In this document: positions 56,862-64,000 of the stretch, piece by piece | Layout: each line of letters opens with the position of its first letter | How positions within the stretch are numbered: position 1 is the first letter of the stretch | Origin: Vibrio sp. RE86 | Lineage (GTDB): Bacteria > Pseudomonadota > Gammaproteobacteria > Enterobacterales > Vibrionaceae | DNA: 64,000 nucleotides | Direction: 5' to 3' | Assembly: GCF_013114545.1 (NCBI RefSeq) | Contig: NZ_VTXI01000005.1 | Span: forward strand, 1-64,000 | The notes under the pieces: model-generated | Databases searched by the model: none | Told to the model about the DNA's origin: nothing | The model's input: only the letters and a program-made list of their open reading frames with translations | Made by a program: the position numbers and the translations under genes

Positions 56862-56890
56862 ATAATCGGACTTAACTTGTTTAAAGTCAA
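56862..56890 (-). promoter_or_regulatory. gapA promoter
   Basis: On the minus strand TTGACT (56885-56890), 17 bp, GATTAT (56862-56867). Immediately upstream AAAAAAGCGTCGCTTTTTT forms an A/T-flanked palindrome that may act as an UP-like element. The rest of the 335-bp gapA-msrB gap shows no gene. Confidence 0.6.
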
Positions 56891-57117
56891 AAAAAAGCGT
56901 CGCTTTTTTTCACAATTAGTCGCAAATGGTTATCTTTTGAACGGATTACTGGTTTTTTCCCTAACCAGTTGACGTAAAATAGTAAAGATGATGCCAGCGA
57001 TGCTGAAAGTTTAACCATCCTGTTATGGTGTCAAAGTATGTGCTACAAAGGCTGCGCTTCGCAAGTTTTTCGCGAAAAAAGTCATAATAAAAAATGAGAA
57101 TATGGAGAATTGTTGCT

Positions 57118-57522
57118 GTGAAACAAAAGGTAGAAAAGGTAGTGATGCCTGATGAACACTGGCGTGAGGTGCTTTCCGGTGAGGAGTATCATGTATGCCG
57201 AGAGCAGGGTACAGAAGCCCCTTTTTCAGGTAAGCTGCTGCATAACAAGAAGACGGGAATTTACTCATGTACCTGTTGCCAAGCACCATTGTTTGTCTCT
57301 GATAGTAAGTATGACTCAGGCTGTGGCTGGCCTAGCTTCGATGCCCCTATCAATGATGAGGCTATTCGTTATTTAGAAGACGTAAGTCACGGAATGGTCA
57401 GAACTGAGATCAGATGTGCAGCTTGTGATAGCCATTTAGGTCACGTTTTTCCTGATGGGCCAAAAACAACAGGCGAACGTTTTTGTGTAAACTCCGTGTC
57501 GTTAATTTTCAACAATTCATAA
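57118..57522 (+). CDS. msrB: peptide-methionine (R)-S-oxide reductase MsrB
   Basis: 134 residues from GTG 57118, which has GGAGAA 8 bp upstream; the frame extends to ATG 57094. It repairs methionine-R-sulfoxide. Zinc CxxC pairs (SCTCCQAPL and [11 protein letters not shown]) and the catalytic cysteine in [10 protein letters not shown] are intact, as is GCGWPSF. Divergent from gapA. Confidence 0.95.
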   Translation: MKQKVEKVVMPDEHWREVLSGEEYHVCREQGTEAPFSGKLLHNKKTGIYSCTCCQAPLFVSDSKYDSGCGWPSFDAPINDEAIRYLEDVSHGMVRTEIRCAACDSHLGHVFPDGPKTTGERFCVNSVSLIFNNS

Positions 57523-57550
57523 AAAAGCGGTGAATTATTCACCGCCATTT
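57521..57550. terminator. bidirectional terminator between msrB and the DUF2989 gene
   Basis: GCGGTGAA/TTCACCGC around TTA with A/T tracts on both sides; overlaps the msrB stop. Confidence 0.85.
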
Positions 57551-57576
57551 GTTTTATCCTTTCAGTAGACAGTCAG

Positions 57577-58395
57577 CTACTTGAATTTAGGTACTAGCCC
57601 TTTGTTGAAGGTGCCGCTGCTAATGGCATCTTCGACATCCTCTGCAATATCGTCTAACTGACTGTAGGTACTGTTATCAAACCCATAGAGTAATTGCAGC
57701 TCACTTTCAGAAGCTATAGGCACTTCATAGTGCTTTGCAACCATGGTCCAAATATAGGCTTCTTTCTTATTGCCCAAACGATAAGTCGTACTTGCTAAAG
57801 ATTTGAAAACCTCGGTATTGACGTTGCCTCGTTTGGTCAGCTCAAGCGTCTTGATCAATAAGTCATGAGTTTTCTGTTGGTCACGACTAGTGTAGAAGGT
57901 CGCGAGCGCATATTGCATTTCTGCATTTTCTAGCGCTGGGCTGCCTTCAAGCTGAAGAAAATTACGACGCGCACTGTCACTGCCCGTTTGGCTCCACAGG
58001 AAGTAATAAGATTCAGGTGATTGGGACTTTTCCAACACAGCGACAATCGATTCTAGATCTTCTGCGGAGTTAATAAGAGCATTAAAGCGTCTCTCTTTTA
58101 GACCTGATTGATCAATTGGCTGAATTTGAGATGCCAACTCAAGACACTTCTTATAGCCAGCGAGTAGTTCATACTCTTTAATTCGATTTTCATCACTTGG
58201 ATTTTTTAACACTTCAAAGCGATGCCAGATAAGATCAGTGCGTGGAATTCGGCACTGGCCATCACCCATATTGAGGCGTTCACATTGTAGGCTTGGATTA
58301 CTACTACAAAGTTGTTCTGTGTTCTTGTTGCTTTCGAAGCAACCTACTAGGGAGAAGCCTGCACTTAGAAGTACTAGCAGTTTTAGTTGATTCAT
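57577..58395 (-). CDS. DUF2989 lipoprotein
   Basis: 272-residue lipoprotein with lipobox GFSLVGC (cysteine at about 19). The mature part has conserved cysteines (EQLCSSNPSLQCERL, GQCRIPR) and TPR/Sel1-like helices (AEMQYALATFYTSRDQQKT, VFKSLASTTYRLGNKKEAYIW). DUF2989 proteins are found in vibrios and relatives; function unknown. Confidence 0.85.
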   Translation of the reverse strand: MNQLKLLVLLSAGFSLVGCFESNKNTEQLCSSNPSLQCERLNMGDGQCRIPRTDLIWHRFEVLKNPSDENRIKEYELLAGYKKCLELASQIQPIDQSGLKERRFNALINSAEDLESIVAVLEKSQSPESYYFLWSQTGSDSARRNFLQLEGSPALENAEMQYALATFYTSRDQQKTHDLLIKTLELTKRGNVNTEVFKSLASTTYRLGNKKEAYIWTMVAKHYEVPIASESELQLLYGFDNSTYSQLDDIAEDVEDAISSGTFNKGLVPKFK

Positions 58396-58502
58396 ACTGT
58401 CGTTGCTTGTGATCCGTTACACTTAATTATTGTTGCTGCCTTGACTAGAGCAGCTAGCCCGTTAATGTGCGCTTATCTTGTTATAACTGATTAGGATATA
58501 CC

Positions 58503-58790
58503 ATGGACGCAAACCAGTTAATAGATGCCATCACTCCAGAGGCTTATGAGCGTCTAGTTTTCGCTGTAGAAACAGGGAAATGGCCTGAGGGTACCCCACT
58601 TTCACAAGCGCAGCGAGACTCTTGTATGCAAGCTGTGATGTTGTATCAGTCTAAGCATAATTCACAAGCGCAACATATGACAGTCGCGCAGGGTGGAGAA
58701 ATTAGCTTTAAGTCGAAAGCTGAGCTGAAAAAGCAGTTTCAAGATGGGCAAGAGGACATTGTCCGCATCAACCCAAACGTTGAAGGGTAA
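58503..58790 (+). CDS. yeaC: DUF1315 protein YeaC
   Basis: 95 residues, colinear with E. coli YeaC (LINSMTPEVYQRLSTAVELG against LIDAITPEAYERLVFAVETG here). Function unknown. It diverges from the DUF2989 gene and ends at a bidirectional terminator. Confidence 0.93.
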   Translation: MDANQLIDAITPEAYERLVFAVETGKWPEGTPLSQAQRDSCMQAVMLYQSKHNSQAQHMTVAQGGEISFKSKAELKKQFQDGQEDIVRINPNVEG

Positions 58791-58791
58791 G

Positions 58792-58818
58792 AAAAAGGCA
58801 GGGAGTCCCTGCCTTTTT
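58792..58818. terminator. bidirectional terminator between yeaC and ychJ
   Basis: AAAAAGGCAGG/CCTGCCTTTTT around GAGT, between convergent genes, with T/A tracts on both flanks. Confidence 0.92.
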
Positions 58819-58834
58819 GTATTTTGATGTAGGT

Positions 58835-59332
58835 TTAGCCACAGCATTTTTTAAATTTTTTGCCACTGCCGCAAATACATGGGTCATTGCGACCGACTTT
58901 GAGGCTCTGCACAGTCTGTTCTAATCGAGGATCAACGGTTGTTTCCTCAGGGAAAGTACCATCAATGTAAAACCAGAGTGCATTTTCACGAACAAAACGA
59001 GAACGCTCTTCCAAGCAATACTGTTTTTCCTCTTCATTAAAGAACGCTTTAAAGGTTACAAAGCCTTCTTCGGAGTTTAAACCAGGCTCCGATTCAATAA
59101 CTTCCAGTCCGCACCACTCACTTTTGATGGAATCTGCAATAGCATCGCGTTGTTCTTCTGCGTGGCAGCTTGGGTGGTAGGTATTGACCACATAATCGAC
59201 AAGCCCTTTTACATGCGCAGAGTAACGTGAGCGCATTAGCTTCTCAGGTGTATCGGCGAGAGAGTGGTTGTTGTGAATAGGTTCACAACATTGGTTGTAC
59301 TCGAGAGTATTCCCGCAAGGACACGAATTCAT
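58835..59332 (-). CDS. ychJ: YchJ-family SEC-C protein
   Basis: 165 residues from ATG 59332, with GGAG 5 bp upstream. It has SEC-C zinc motifs at both ends: [14 protein letters not shown] (N-terminal) and [17 protein letters not shown] (C-terminal), with a YchJ NTF2-like middle domain ([20 protein letters not shown]). Biological role unknown. It starts 11 bp after the EAL-HDOD gene stops, so the two are probably co-transcribed. Confidence 0.94.
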   Translation of the reverse strand: MNSCPCGNTLEYNQCCEPIHNNHSLADTPEKLMRSRYSAHVKGLVDYVVNTYHPSCHAEEQRDAIADSIKSEWCGLEVIESEPGLNSEEGFVTFKAFFNEEEKQYCLEERSRFVRENALWFYIDGTFPEETTVDPRLEQTVQSLKVGRNDPCICGSGKKFKKCCG

Positions 59333-59343
59333 AATGACTCCAA

Positions 59344-60561
59344 TTAATTCGTTTTCACAGAAAGAAGTTCTGCCGCCCATTTCACAGAGGCATCGTAGCA
59401 TTCACTTAGTGTCTGCTGATCTAGCCCGAGAGTGTCGCAGTGGCGTTGCACCTCTTCCCATTCTGCTTTTTCGTAAGCTTTGGTTAGGTCAAGAATGGTG
59501 CCGAGTATGCCTTCATTTTTAGTGATTGCGAATTTTATTGTTTCATCAACGGAAATTTCTTCGACGATTTGTTCTAGTGGGCGATCAAGTAAGCTATCTA
59601 GCAAAGAGAACATCCCCGTTAGAAAGGCCTGACCTGGTTCAAAGCGGTGTTTGAGTCTAGACGCGACCAATTCGCAATAGCGTGCTCTTTGAATCGACAA
59701 CCCATAAAGATAATCTGGTTTACTGTCTTGTGTAGAAGCGAGAGCCACTAACGATATGAACTTACGCAGCTTGTCCTCACCAAGGTAAACCAATGCTTGT
59801 TTAAATGACTGAATACGAGTTTTGACGATCGATGACGAATTCACGAACGTTAAAAGCTTGTAGGAGAGCGTCACATCTTTGCTGATGAGTGATTCAATCA
59901 TCGGGTAATCAATATTCGGTTTGGCAATTTCAGTCAGCAGTTGCACCACCGTCATAAATGAGGGTTCTAGTGATTTACGACTGATCATCTCCGGCTTGCT
60001 AAAAAAGTAACCTTGGAAATATTGGAATCCAGCCGCTTTTGCTTGCTCGAACTCCTCGTAGGTTTCGACCTTCTCGGCAAGAAAAGTGATATCAAATTCA
60101 GACAAACGCATCATGAAAATCTGCGCTTTAGCAATAGGCACGGTCTGAATGTCGAATTTGATCATAGAAACGTAAGGTAGAAAGACCTTCCATTCACGGC
60201 TCGGTACAAAATCATCAAGTGCAATCTTGTAGCCGAGGGATGACATCTCTTTTACGGCTTCTAATAACTCTTGTGTAGGCTCGCAGTTTTCAAGAATCTC
60301 TACGACTAGGTTGTCAGCAGGAAAAAGAGTTGGAACACGGTTCACCAAGCTTTGATAAGGGAAGTTAACAAAGCCAAGTTTATCACCGAGTGTTTCATAA
60401 TGCGTCGAGAGGAAATGGTCAGACAGAAGACGGCTGGTCGCTTGTTCTGGATCGATCTCTGGGAACGTATTTTTCGGCCCGTCCCTAAATAGCAGTTCAT
60501 AACCAACGGTATGTTTGTCAGTGTCGAGTATGGGCTGTCTAGCTATATAAGAGTATTTCAA
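59344..60561 (-). CDS. EAL-HDOD (YuxH-type) signalling protein
   Basis: 405 residues: an N-terminal EAL-like domain (1-200) and a C-terminal HDOD domain (about 205-395). The EAL motif reads ELL (YELLFRDG) and loop 6 reads LDDFVPS in place of DDFGTG, while other ligands (NFP, VEILEN, IKFDIQ, AEKVET, QGYF) are kept. Loss of loop 6 suggests no c-di-GMP hydrolysis but possible binding. HDOD modules are protein-interaction domains in signalling. Confidence 0.92.
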   Translation of the reverse strand: MKYSYIARQPILDTDKHTVGYELLFRDGPKNTFPEIDPEQATSRLLSDHFLSTHYETLGDKLGFVNFPYQSLVNRVPTLFPADNLVVEILENCEPTQELLEAVKEMSSLGYKIALDDFVPSREWKVFLPYVSMIKFDIQTVPIAKAQIFMMRLSEFDITFLAEKVETYEEFEQAKAAGFQYFQGYFFSKPEMISRKSLEPSFMTVVQLLTEIAKPNIDYPMIESLISKDVTLSYKLLTFVNSSSIVKTRIQSFKQALVYLGEDKLRKFISLVALASTQDSKPDYLYGLSIQRARYCELVASRLKHRFEPGQAFLTGMFSLLDSLLDRPLEQIVEEISVDETIKFAITKNEGILGTILDLTKAYEKAEWEEVQRHCDTLGLDQQTLSECYDASVKWAAELLSVKTN

Positions 60562-60645
60562 GGTATATACCGCGCTCCGTGTAACATATTCACAAGTGTT
60601 AGCTACCCAAAATGGGTGACATAAAGCAGTGCTATAAGCCGAAAA

Positions 60646-61374
60646 TTATTTGCCAAAAGGGCGTTGTTGTAACTCTGATTTGTCGTTATCGTACACCAGT
60701 ACTGAACCTTGTGTATACCAGTCTCCTAGCACAATTCTAGTATATTTAGTGTTGTTTTTATTAAATGTATGTACGTTTGGCCGATGAGTGTGACCGTGGA
60801 TCATTAAGTCAACGTTGTGTAGTGTCATAACACGCTCAACTTCATGTTGTGTCACATCCATGATATCAAGTGATTTGGTCTGTTTATCGGTACGGATGTC
60901 AGATTGTACTTTCGCTACGATTTTTTGCTTAATGAACATCGGGATGCGATTGAAGACCCATTGAAGCCATGGTTGATGGACTTTCGCTCGAAACTCCAAA
61001 TACTTTACGTCTTCGGTACAAAGCGTATCGCCGTGAAGTACGACGGCTTTCTTACCGTAAAGGTCGATAACGGTCTCATCGCCCAATAATGTCACACCGG
61101 TTTGTTTAGCAAAACGCTTGCCCACCAAAAAGTCACGGTTACCTTGTGTGAAAAAACACGGTACGCCTTTTTGCGTCAGAGACTTAAATTCGTCGCGAAT
61201 AACCTGAGCAAAGTCAGAGCGGTCATCGTCGCCTACCCAAAACTCAAACAAGTCACCGAGTACATAAAGGGCATCGGCATGTATGGCCTCTTCACGCATA
61301 AAGCGAACGAAGCATTGAGTAATATCGGGTGTGGTCGGGGATAAGTGAAGATCGGAGATAAATAGTGTGGTCAT
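60646..61374 (-). CDS. lpxH: LpxH, UDP-2,3-diacylglucosamine hydrolase
   Basis: Lipid A enzyme that cuts UDP-2,3-diacylglucosamine to lipid X and UMP at the inner membrane face. Metallophosphoesterase motifs are [25 protein letters not shown] and GHTHRP. About 242 residues from ATG 61374 ([10 protein letters not shown]); ATG 61380 would add two. It follows ppiB with 48 bp between them, a pairing also seen in E. coli. Confidence 0.96.
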   Translation of the reverse strand: MTTLFISDLHLSPTTPDITQCFVRFMREEAIHADALYVLGDLFEFWVGDDDRSDFAQVIRDEFKSLTQKGVPCFFTQGNRDFLVGKRFAKQTGVTLLGDETVIDLYGKKAVVLHGDTLCTEDVKYLEFRAKVHQPWLQWVFNRIPMFIKQKIVAKVQSDIRTDKQTKSLDIMDVTQHEVERVMTLHNVDLMIHGHTHRPNVHTFNKNNTKYTRIVLGDWYTQGSVLVYDNDKSELQQRPFGK

Positions 61375-61386
61375 AGTCATTTAAGA

Positions 61387-61412
61387 AGAGAGCGCAACAA
61401 TGTGCGCTCTCT
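61387..61412 (-). other. hairpin between ppiB and lpxH
   Basis: AGAGAGCGCA/TGCGCTCTCT, a perfect 10-bp stem with a 6-base loop in the intergenic gap. A weak T-rich tail on the minus strand suggests partial termination or an mRNA stability element. Confidence 0.55.
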
Positions 61413-61422
61413 AAATCTAAGA

Positions 61423-61917
61423 TTATTCTTCGATTGTTGTGCCAGTGATTAGCACGTCTTCTAGTGGTACGTCTTGGTGCATACCGTAAGAACCAGTGCT
61501 CACACCTTTAATCTTGTTCACAATTTCCATGCCTTCAACAACTTCAGCGAATACACAGTAACCCCAACCATCTAGGCTTTCGCTGCGGAAATCTAGGAAT
61601 GTGTTGTTGTTTACGTTGATGAAGAATTGAGAGCTAGCTGAATGCGGTTCCATTGTACGAGCCATCGCTAGTGTGCCAACTTTGTTGCTTAGGCCGTTGT
61701 TCGCTTCGTTTTTAATTGGTGCACGAGTTGGCTTTTCACGAAGACCAGACTCCATACCACCACCTTGAATCATGAAACCATCGATAACACGGTGGAATAG
61801 TGTGTTGTCGTAGAAACCATCACGGCAGTACTGTAGGAAGTTTGCGCAAGTTTCTGGTGCTTTCTCTTCATTTAGTTGAATTTTGATGTCACCAAAATTT
61901 GTGTGAAGGGTGATCAT
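61423..61917 (-). CDS. ppiB: peptidyl-prolyl isomerase B (cyclophilin)
   Basis: 164-residue cytoplasmic cyclophilin without signal peptide. The active-site blocks [33 protein letters not shown] and [12 protein letters not shown] are intact. It accelerates proline isomerisation in folding proteins. Divergent from cysS, with a 200-bp gap holding both promoters. Confidence 0.97.
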   Translation of the reverse strand: MITLHTNFGDIKIQLNEEKAPETCANFLQYCRDGFYDNTLFHRVIDGFMIQGGGMESGLREKPTRAPIKNEANNGLSNKVGTLAMARTMEPHSASSQFFINVNNNTFLDFRSESLDGWGYCVFAEVVEGMEIVNKIKGVSTGSYGMHQDVPLEDVLITGTTIEE

Positions 61918-62118
61918 GATTATGTCCTTTACATAGGTTTTTGACTTGAAGCCGCGATTCTAACGTAACTTTTCAGACATTAATACGTGAAAAGTAAGGG
62001 GTGAGACCTGAGTATAGGTGTTAATGATGTCTTTTTGCTCATTTGAGGGATGACGAAACGAAGCGTGAGTTGGTATACTGAACCACTATTTTGTTTCACC
62101 AATTATTAGATAGAGATC

Positions 62119-63501
62119 ATGTTAAAGATATATAACACACTCACAAGACAGAAAGAGGAATTCAAACCAATCACTGCTGGCAAAGTTGGCATGTATGTCT
62201 GTGGGGTAACCATCTACGATCTCTGTCACATTGGACATGGCCGTACGTTTGTTTCCTTTGATGTAGTTTCACGCTACCTACGTTACCTAGGCTACGACCT
62301 AACGTTTGTTCGCAACATTACCGATATTGATGACAAGATCATCAAACGCGCGAATGAAAATGGTGAGTCATGCGATTCGTTGACTGAGCGACTGATTGGC
62401 GAAATGCATTCTGATTTTGATGCACTAAACATGAAGCGCCCTGACGTTGAGCCTCGTGCGACTGAATATATTAAAGAGATCATCGAACTAGTAGAGACTT
62501 TGATCGAACGTGGTTTTGCTTATGTTGCTGATAACGGTGATGTGATGTTCGAAATCGCTAAGTACGATGAGTACGGTAAGCTGTCAGGTCAAGACCTAGA
62601 GCAACTGCAAGCTGGTGCTCGCGTAGAGATCGAAAGTGCAAAACGTAGCTCTCTTGATTTTGTTCTTTGGAAAATGTCTAAGCCAGGTGAACCTACATGG
62701 GAGTCTCCATGGGGGCCAGGTCGTCCAGGTTGGCACATCGAATGTTCAGCAATGAACTCTTCGATTCTTGGTAACCATTTTGATATTCACGGCGGCGGTT
62801 CGGATCTGCAGTTCCCACACCATGAAAATGAAATCGCGCAATCATGCTGTGCACACGGTACAGACTATGTAAACACATGGATGCACAGCGGCATGGTAAT
62901 GGTAGACCGCGAGAAGATGTCTAAGTCACTAGGTAACTTTTTCACTATCCGTGATGTTCTTGGTCACTACGACGCTGAGACAGTGCGCTACTTCTTAATG
63001 TCTGGTCACTACCGTAGCCAATTGAACTACAGCGAAGATAACTTGAATCAAGCTCGTGCTTCTCTAGAGCGTCTATACACCTCTCTGCGTGGCCTTGATT
63101 CTTCAGTTCCAGCAGCGGGTGGCGAAGAGTACGTTCAGCGTTTCACTAGCGCGATGAACGATGATTTCAATACGCCAGAAGCTTACTCTGTGCTATTTGA
63201 TATGGCTCGAGAAGTTAACCGAATCAAGACTGAAGATATCGCTTCAGCAAGTGCGCTTGGTGCGCTGATGCGTGAACTGGCAGATGTGATTGGTATTCTT
63301 CACCAAGACCCAGAAGCGTTCCTAAAAGGCGATGCTGGTAACGATGATGAAGTGGCTGAAATCGAAGCACTAATCAAACTTCGCAACGACTCTCGTGCAT
63401 CGAAAGACTGGGCAAATGCTGACATGGCGCGTGATAAGTTGACTGAGATGGGTATCGTCCTTGAAGACGGTCCAGAAGGCACAACATGGCGTCGTAAGTA
63501 A
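62119..63501 (+). CDS. cysS: cysteinyl-tRNA synthetase
   Basis: 460-residue class I synthetase. The HIGH motif appears as [14 protein letters not shown] as REKMSKSLG, and the zinc site includes C28 ([10 protein letters not shown]) plus C, H and E in GWHIECSAM and [11 protein letters not shown]. Start ATG 62119 has AGAGATC upstream. A terminator follows. Confidence 0.98.
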   Translation: MLKIYNTLTRQKEEFKPITAGKVGMYVCGVTIYDLCHIGHGRTFVSFDVVSRYLRYLGYDLTFVRNITDIDDKIIKRANENGESCDSLTERLIGEMHSDFDALNMKRPDVEPRATEYIKEIIELVETLIERGFAYVADNGDVMFEIAKYDEYGKLSGQDLEQLQAGARVEIESAKRSSLDFVLWKMSKPGEPTWESPWGPGRPGWHIECSAMNSSILGNHFDIHGGGSDLQFPHHENEIAQSCCAHGTDYVNTWMHSGMVMVDREKMSKSLGNFFTIRDVLGHYDAETVRYFLMSGHYRSQLNYSEDNLNQARASLERLYTSLRGLDSSVPAAGGEEYVQRFTSAMNDDFNTPEAYSVLFDMAREVNRIKTEDIASASALGALMRELADVIGILHQDPEAFLKGDAGNDDEVAEIEALIKLRNDSRASKDWANADMARDKLTEMGIVLEDGPEGTTWRRK

Positions 63502-63521
63502 TCAGGTTCAATTTTCATTTT

Positions 63522-63546
63522 AAAGGGCTGTTTATTCAGCCCTTTT
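63522..63546 (+). terminator. terminator after cysS
   Basis: AAAGGGCTG/CAGCCCTTT around TTTATT, followed by T-rich sequence. Confidence 0.9.
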
Positions 63547-63582
63547 CTTTAATTCTTATAAATCTTCATACAGGAAAAATCA

Positions 63583-64000
63583 GTGGCTCAGATGTATTTC
63601 TATTACTCGGCGATGAATGCGGGTAAATCAACCACTCTTCTTCAATCTTCTTTTAATTACCAAGAGCGCGGTATGACGCCGGTGATCTTCACCGCAGCCC
63701 TTGATGACCGCTATGGTGTGGGCAAAGTTAGCTCTCGAATTGGTCTACAGTCGGAAGCTCAACTATTCAATGCTGAGACGGATCTCTACAAAGAGATCGC
63801 AGCGTTAAATGAAGCTGAAAAACGTCATTGTATTTTGATTGATGAATGCCAGTTCCTATCTAAAGAGCAGGTTTACCAATTAACGGAAGTGGTAGATAAG
63901 CTACACATTCCTGTCCTTTGTTACGGTTTAAGAACCGACTTCTTGGGCGAGCTGTTTGAAGGGAGTAAATATCTACTTTCTTGGGCAGATAAGTTGGTCG
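63583..64000 (+). CDS. tdk: thymidine kinase, 5' part (runs off the window)
   Basis: The 139 visible residues match type II thymidine kinase: P-loop [25 protein letters not shown], and ILIDECQFL. It phosphorylates thymidine to dTMP in salvage. Start GTG 63583 ([16 protein letters not shown]) has AGGA 7 bp upstream; ATG 63592 is a possible alternative. The zinc-binding C-terminus lies beyond the window. Confidence 0.95.
   Translation, partial: MAQMYFYYSAMNAGKSTTLLQSSFNYQERGMTPVIFTAALDDRYGVGKVSSRIGLQSEAQLFNAETDLYKEIAALNEAEKRHCILIDECQFLSKEQVYQLTEVVDKLHIPVLCYGLRTDFLGELFEGSKYLLSWADKLV

Noticed and set aside
56888..56910. A/T-flanked palindrome AAAAAAGCGTCGCTTTTTT near gapA as a terminator
   Set aside because: The centre leaves too small a loop for a stable GC stem and it lies upstream of the gapA -35 box, far from any gene end.

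Overview
The window looks like part of the larger chromosome of a Vibrio species (Gammaproteobacteria). This rests on gene order: ccm operon, mlaA, paired FadL-type porins, an ECF sigma/DUF3379 pair, fadIJ, apt-dnaX-ybaB-recR, and later gapA, cysS and tdk. Protein sequences and moderate-to-low GC (judged by eye) agree. Gene density is high, and I see no rRNA, tRNA, CRISPR array, IS element or prophage.

Layout. 1-7303: end of an upstream gene, then the complete cytochrome c maturation operon ccmABCDEFGHI. 7369-16702: lipid and fatty-acid block with mlaA, two FadL-family porins (minus), an ECF sigma/anti-sigma operon (minus), and fadI-fadJ behind a promoter with a clear FadR operator. Between the sigma gene and fadI is a candidate anaerobically induced small RNA with its own FNR-type promoter and terminator (12865-13069). 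16802-20494: nitroreductase, a 193-bp nested palindromic repeat, a LysR regulator, an RssB-like response regulator, an unlisted 43-residue membrane peptide and a DUF454 membrane protein. 20621-24347: apt, dnaX (with a slippery heptamer that should make the short gamma product), ybaB, recR. 24420-25404: a beta-barrel protein and a small cysteine-cluster protein.

25849-47784: a type VI secretion locus in the order of the V. cholerae vas/vip cluster: PAAR, Sel1-like protein, tssB, tssC, tssE, tssF, tssG, FHA protein, tssJ, tssK, tssL, tssH, vasH, vasI, tssA, tssM, vasL. It encodes the sheath, baseplate, membrane complex, recycling ATPase and a sigma-54 activator, but no Hcp, VgrG or recognisable effector/immunity pair. 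The tube and spike must be encoded elsewhere, and VasH probably acts there. Cysteine-cluster genes flank the locus on both sides.

47875-64000: housekeeping and transport genes: ycgN, an MscS-type channel, a BCCT transporter, a hypothetical protein, a ChaN-type lipoprotein with a Fur-box-like site, rlmA, hexose-6-P mutarotase, gapA, msrB, a DUF2989 lipoprotein, yeaC, ychJ, an EAL-HDOD protein, lpxH, ppiB, cysS and the start of tdk, which runs off the end. Most transcription units end in clear hairpin terminators, several of them bidirectional between convergent genes.

The most useful new observations are the FNR-driven sRNA candidate, the dnaX frameshift site, the nested palindromic element, the small membrane peptide, a DUF454 gene without a normal start codon, and alternative hairpins in front of the T6SS sheath genes.
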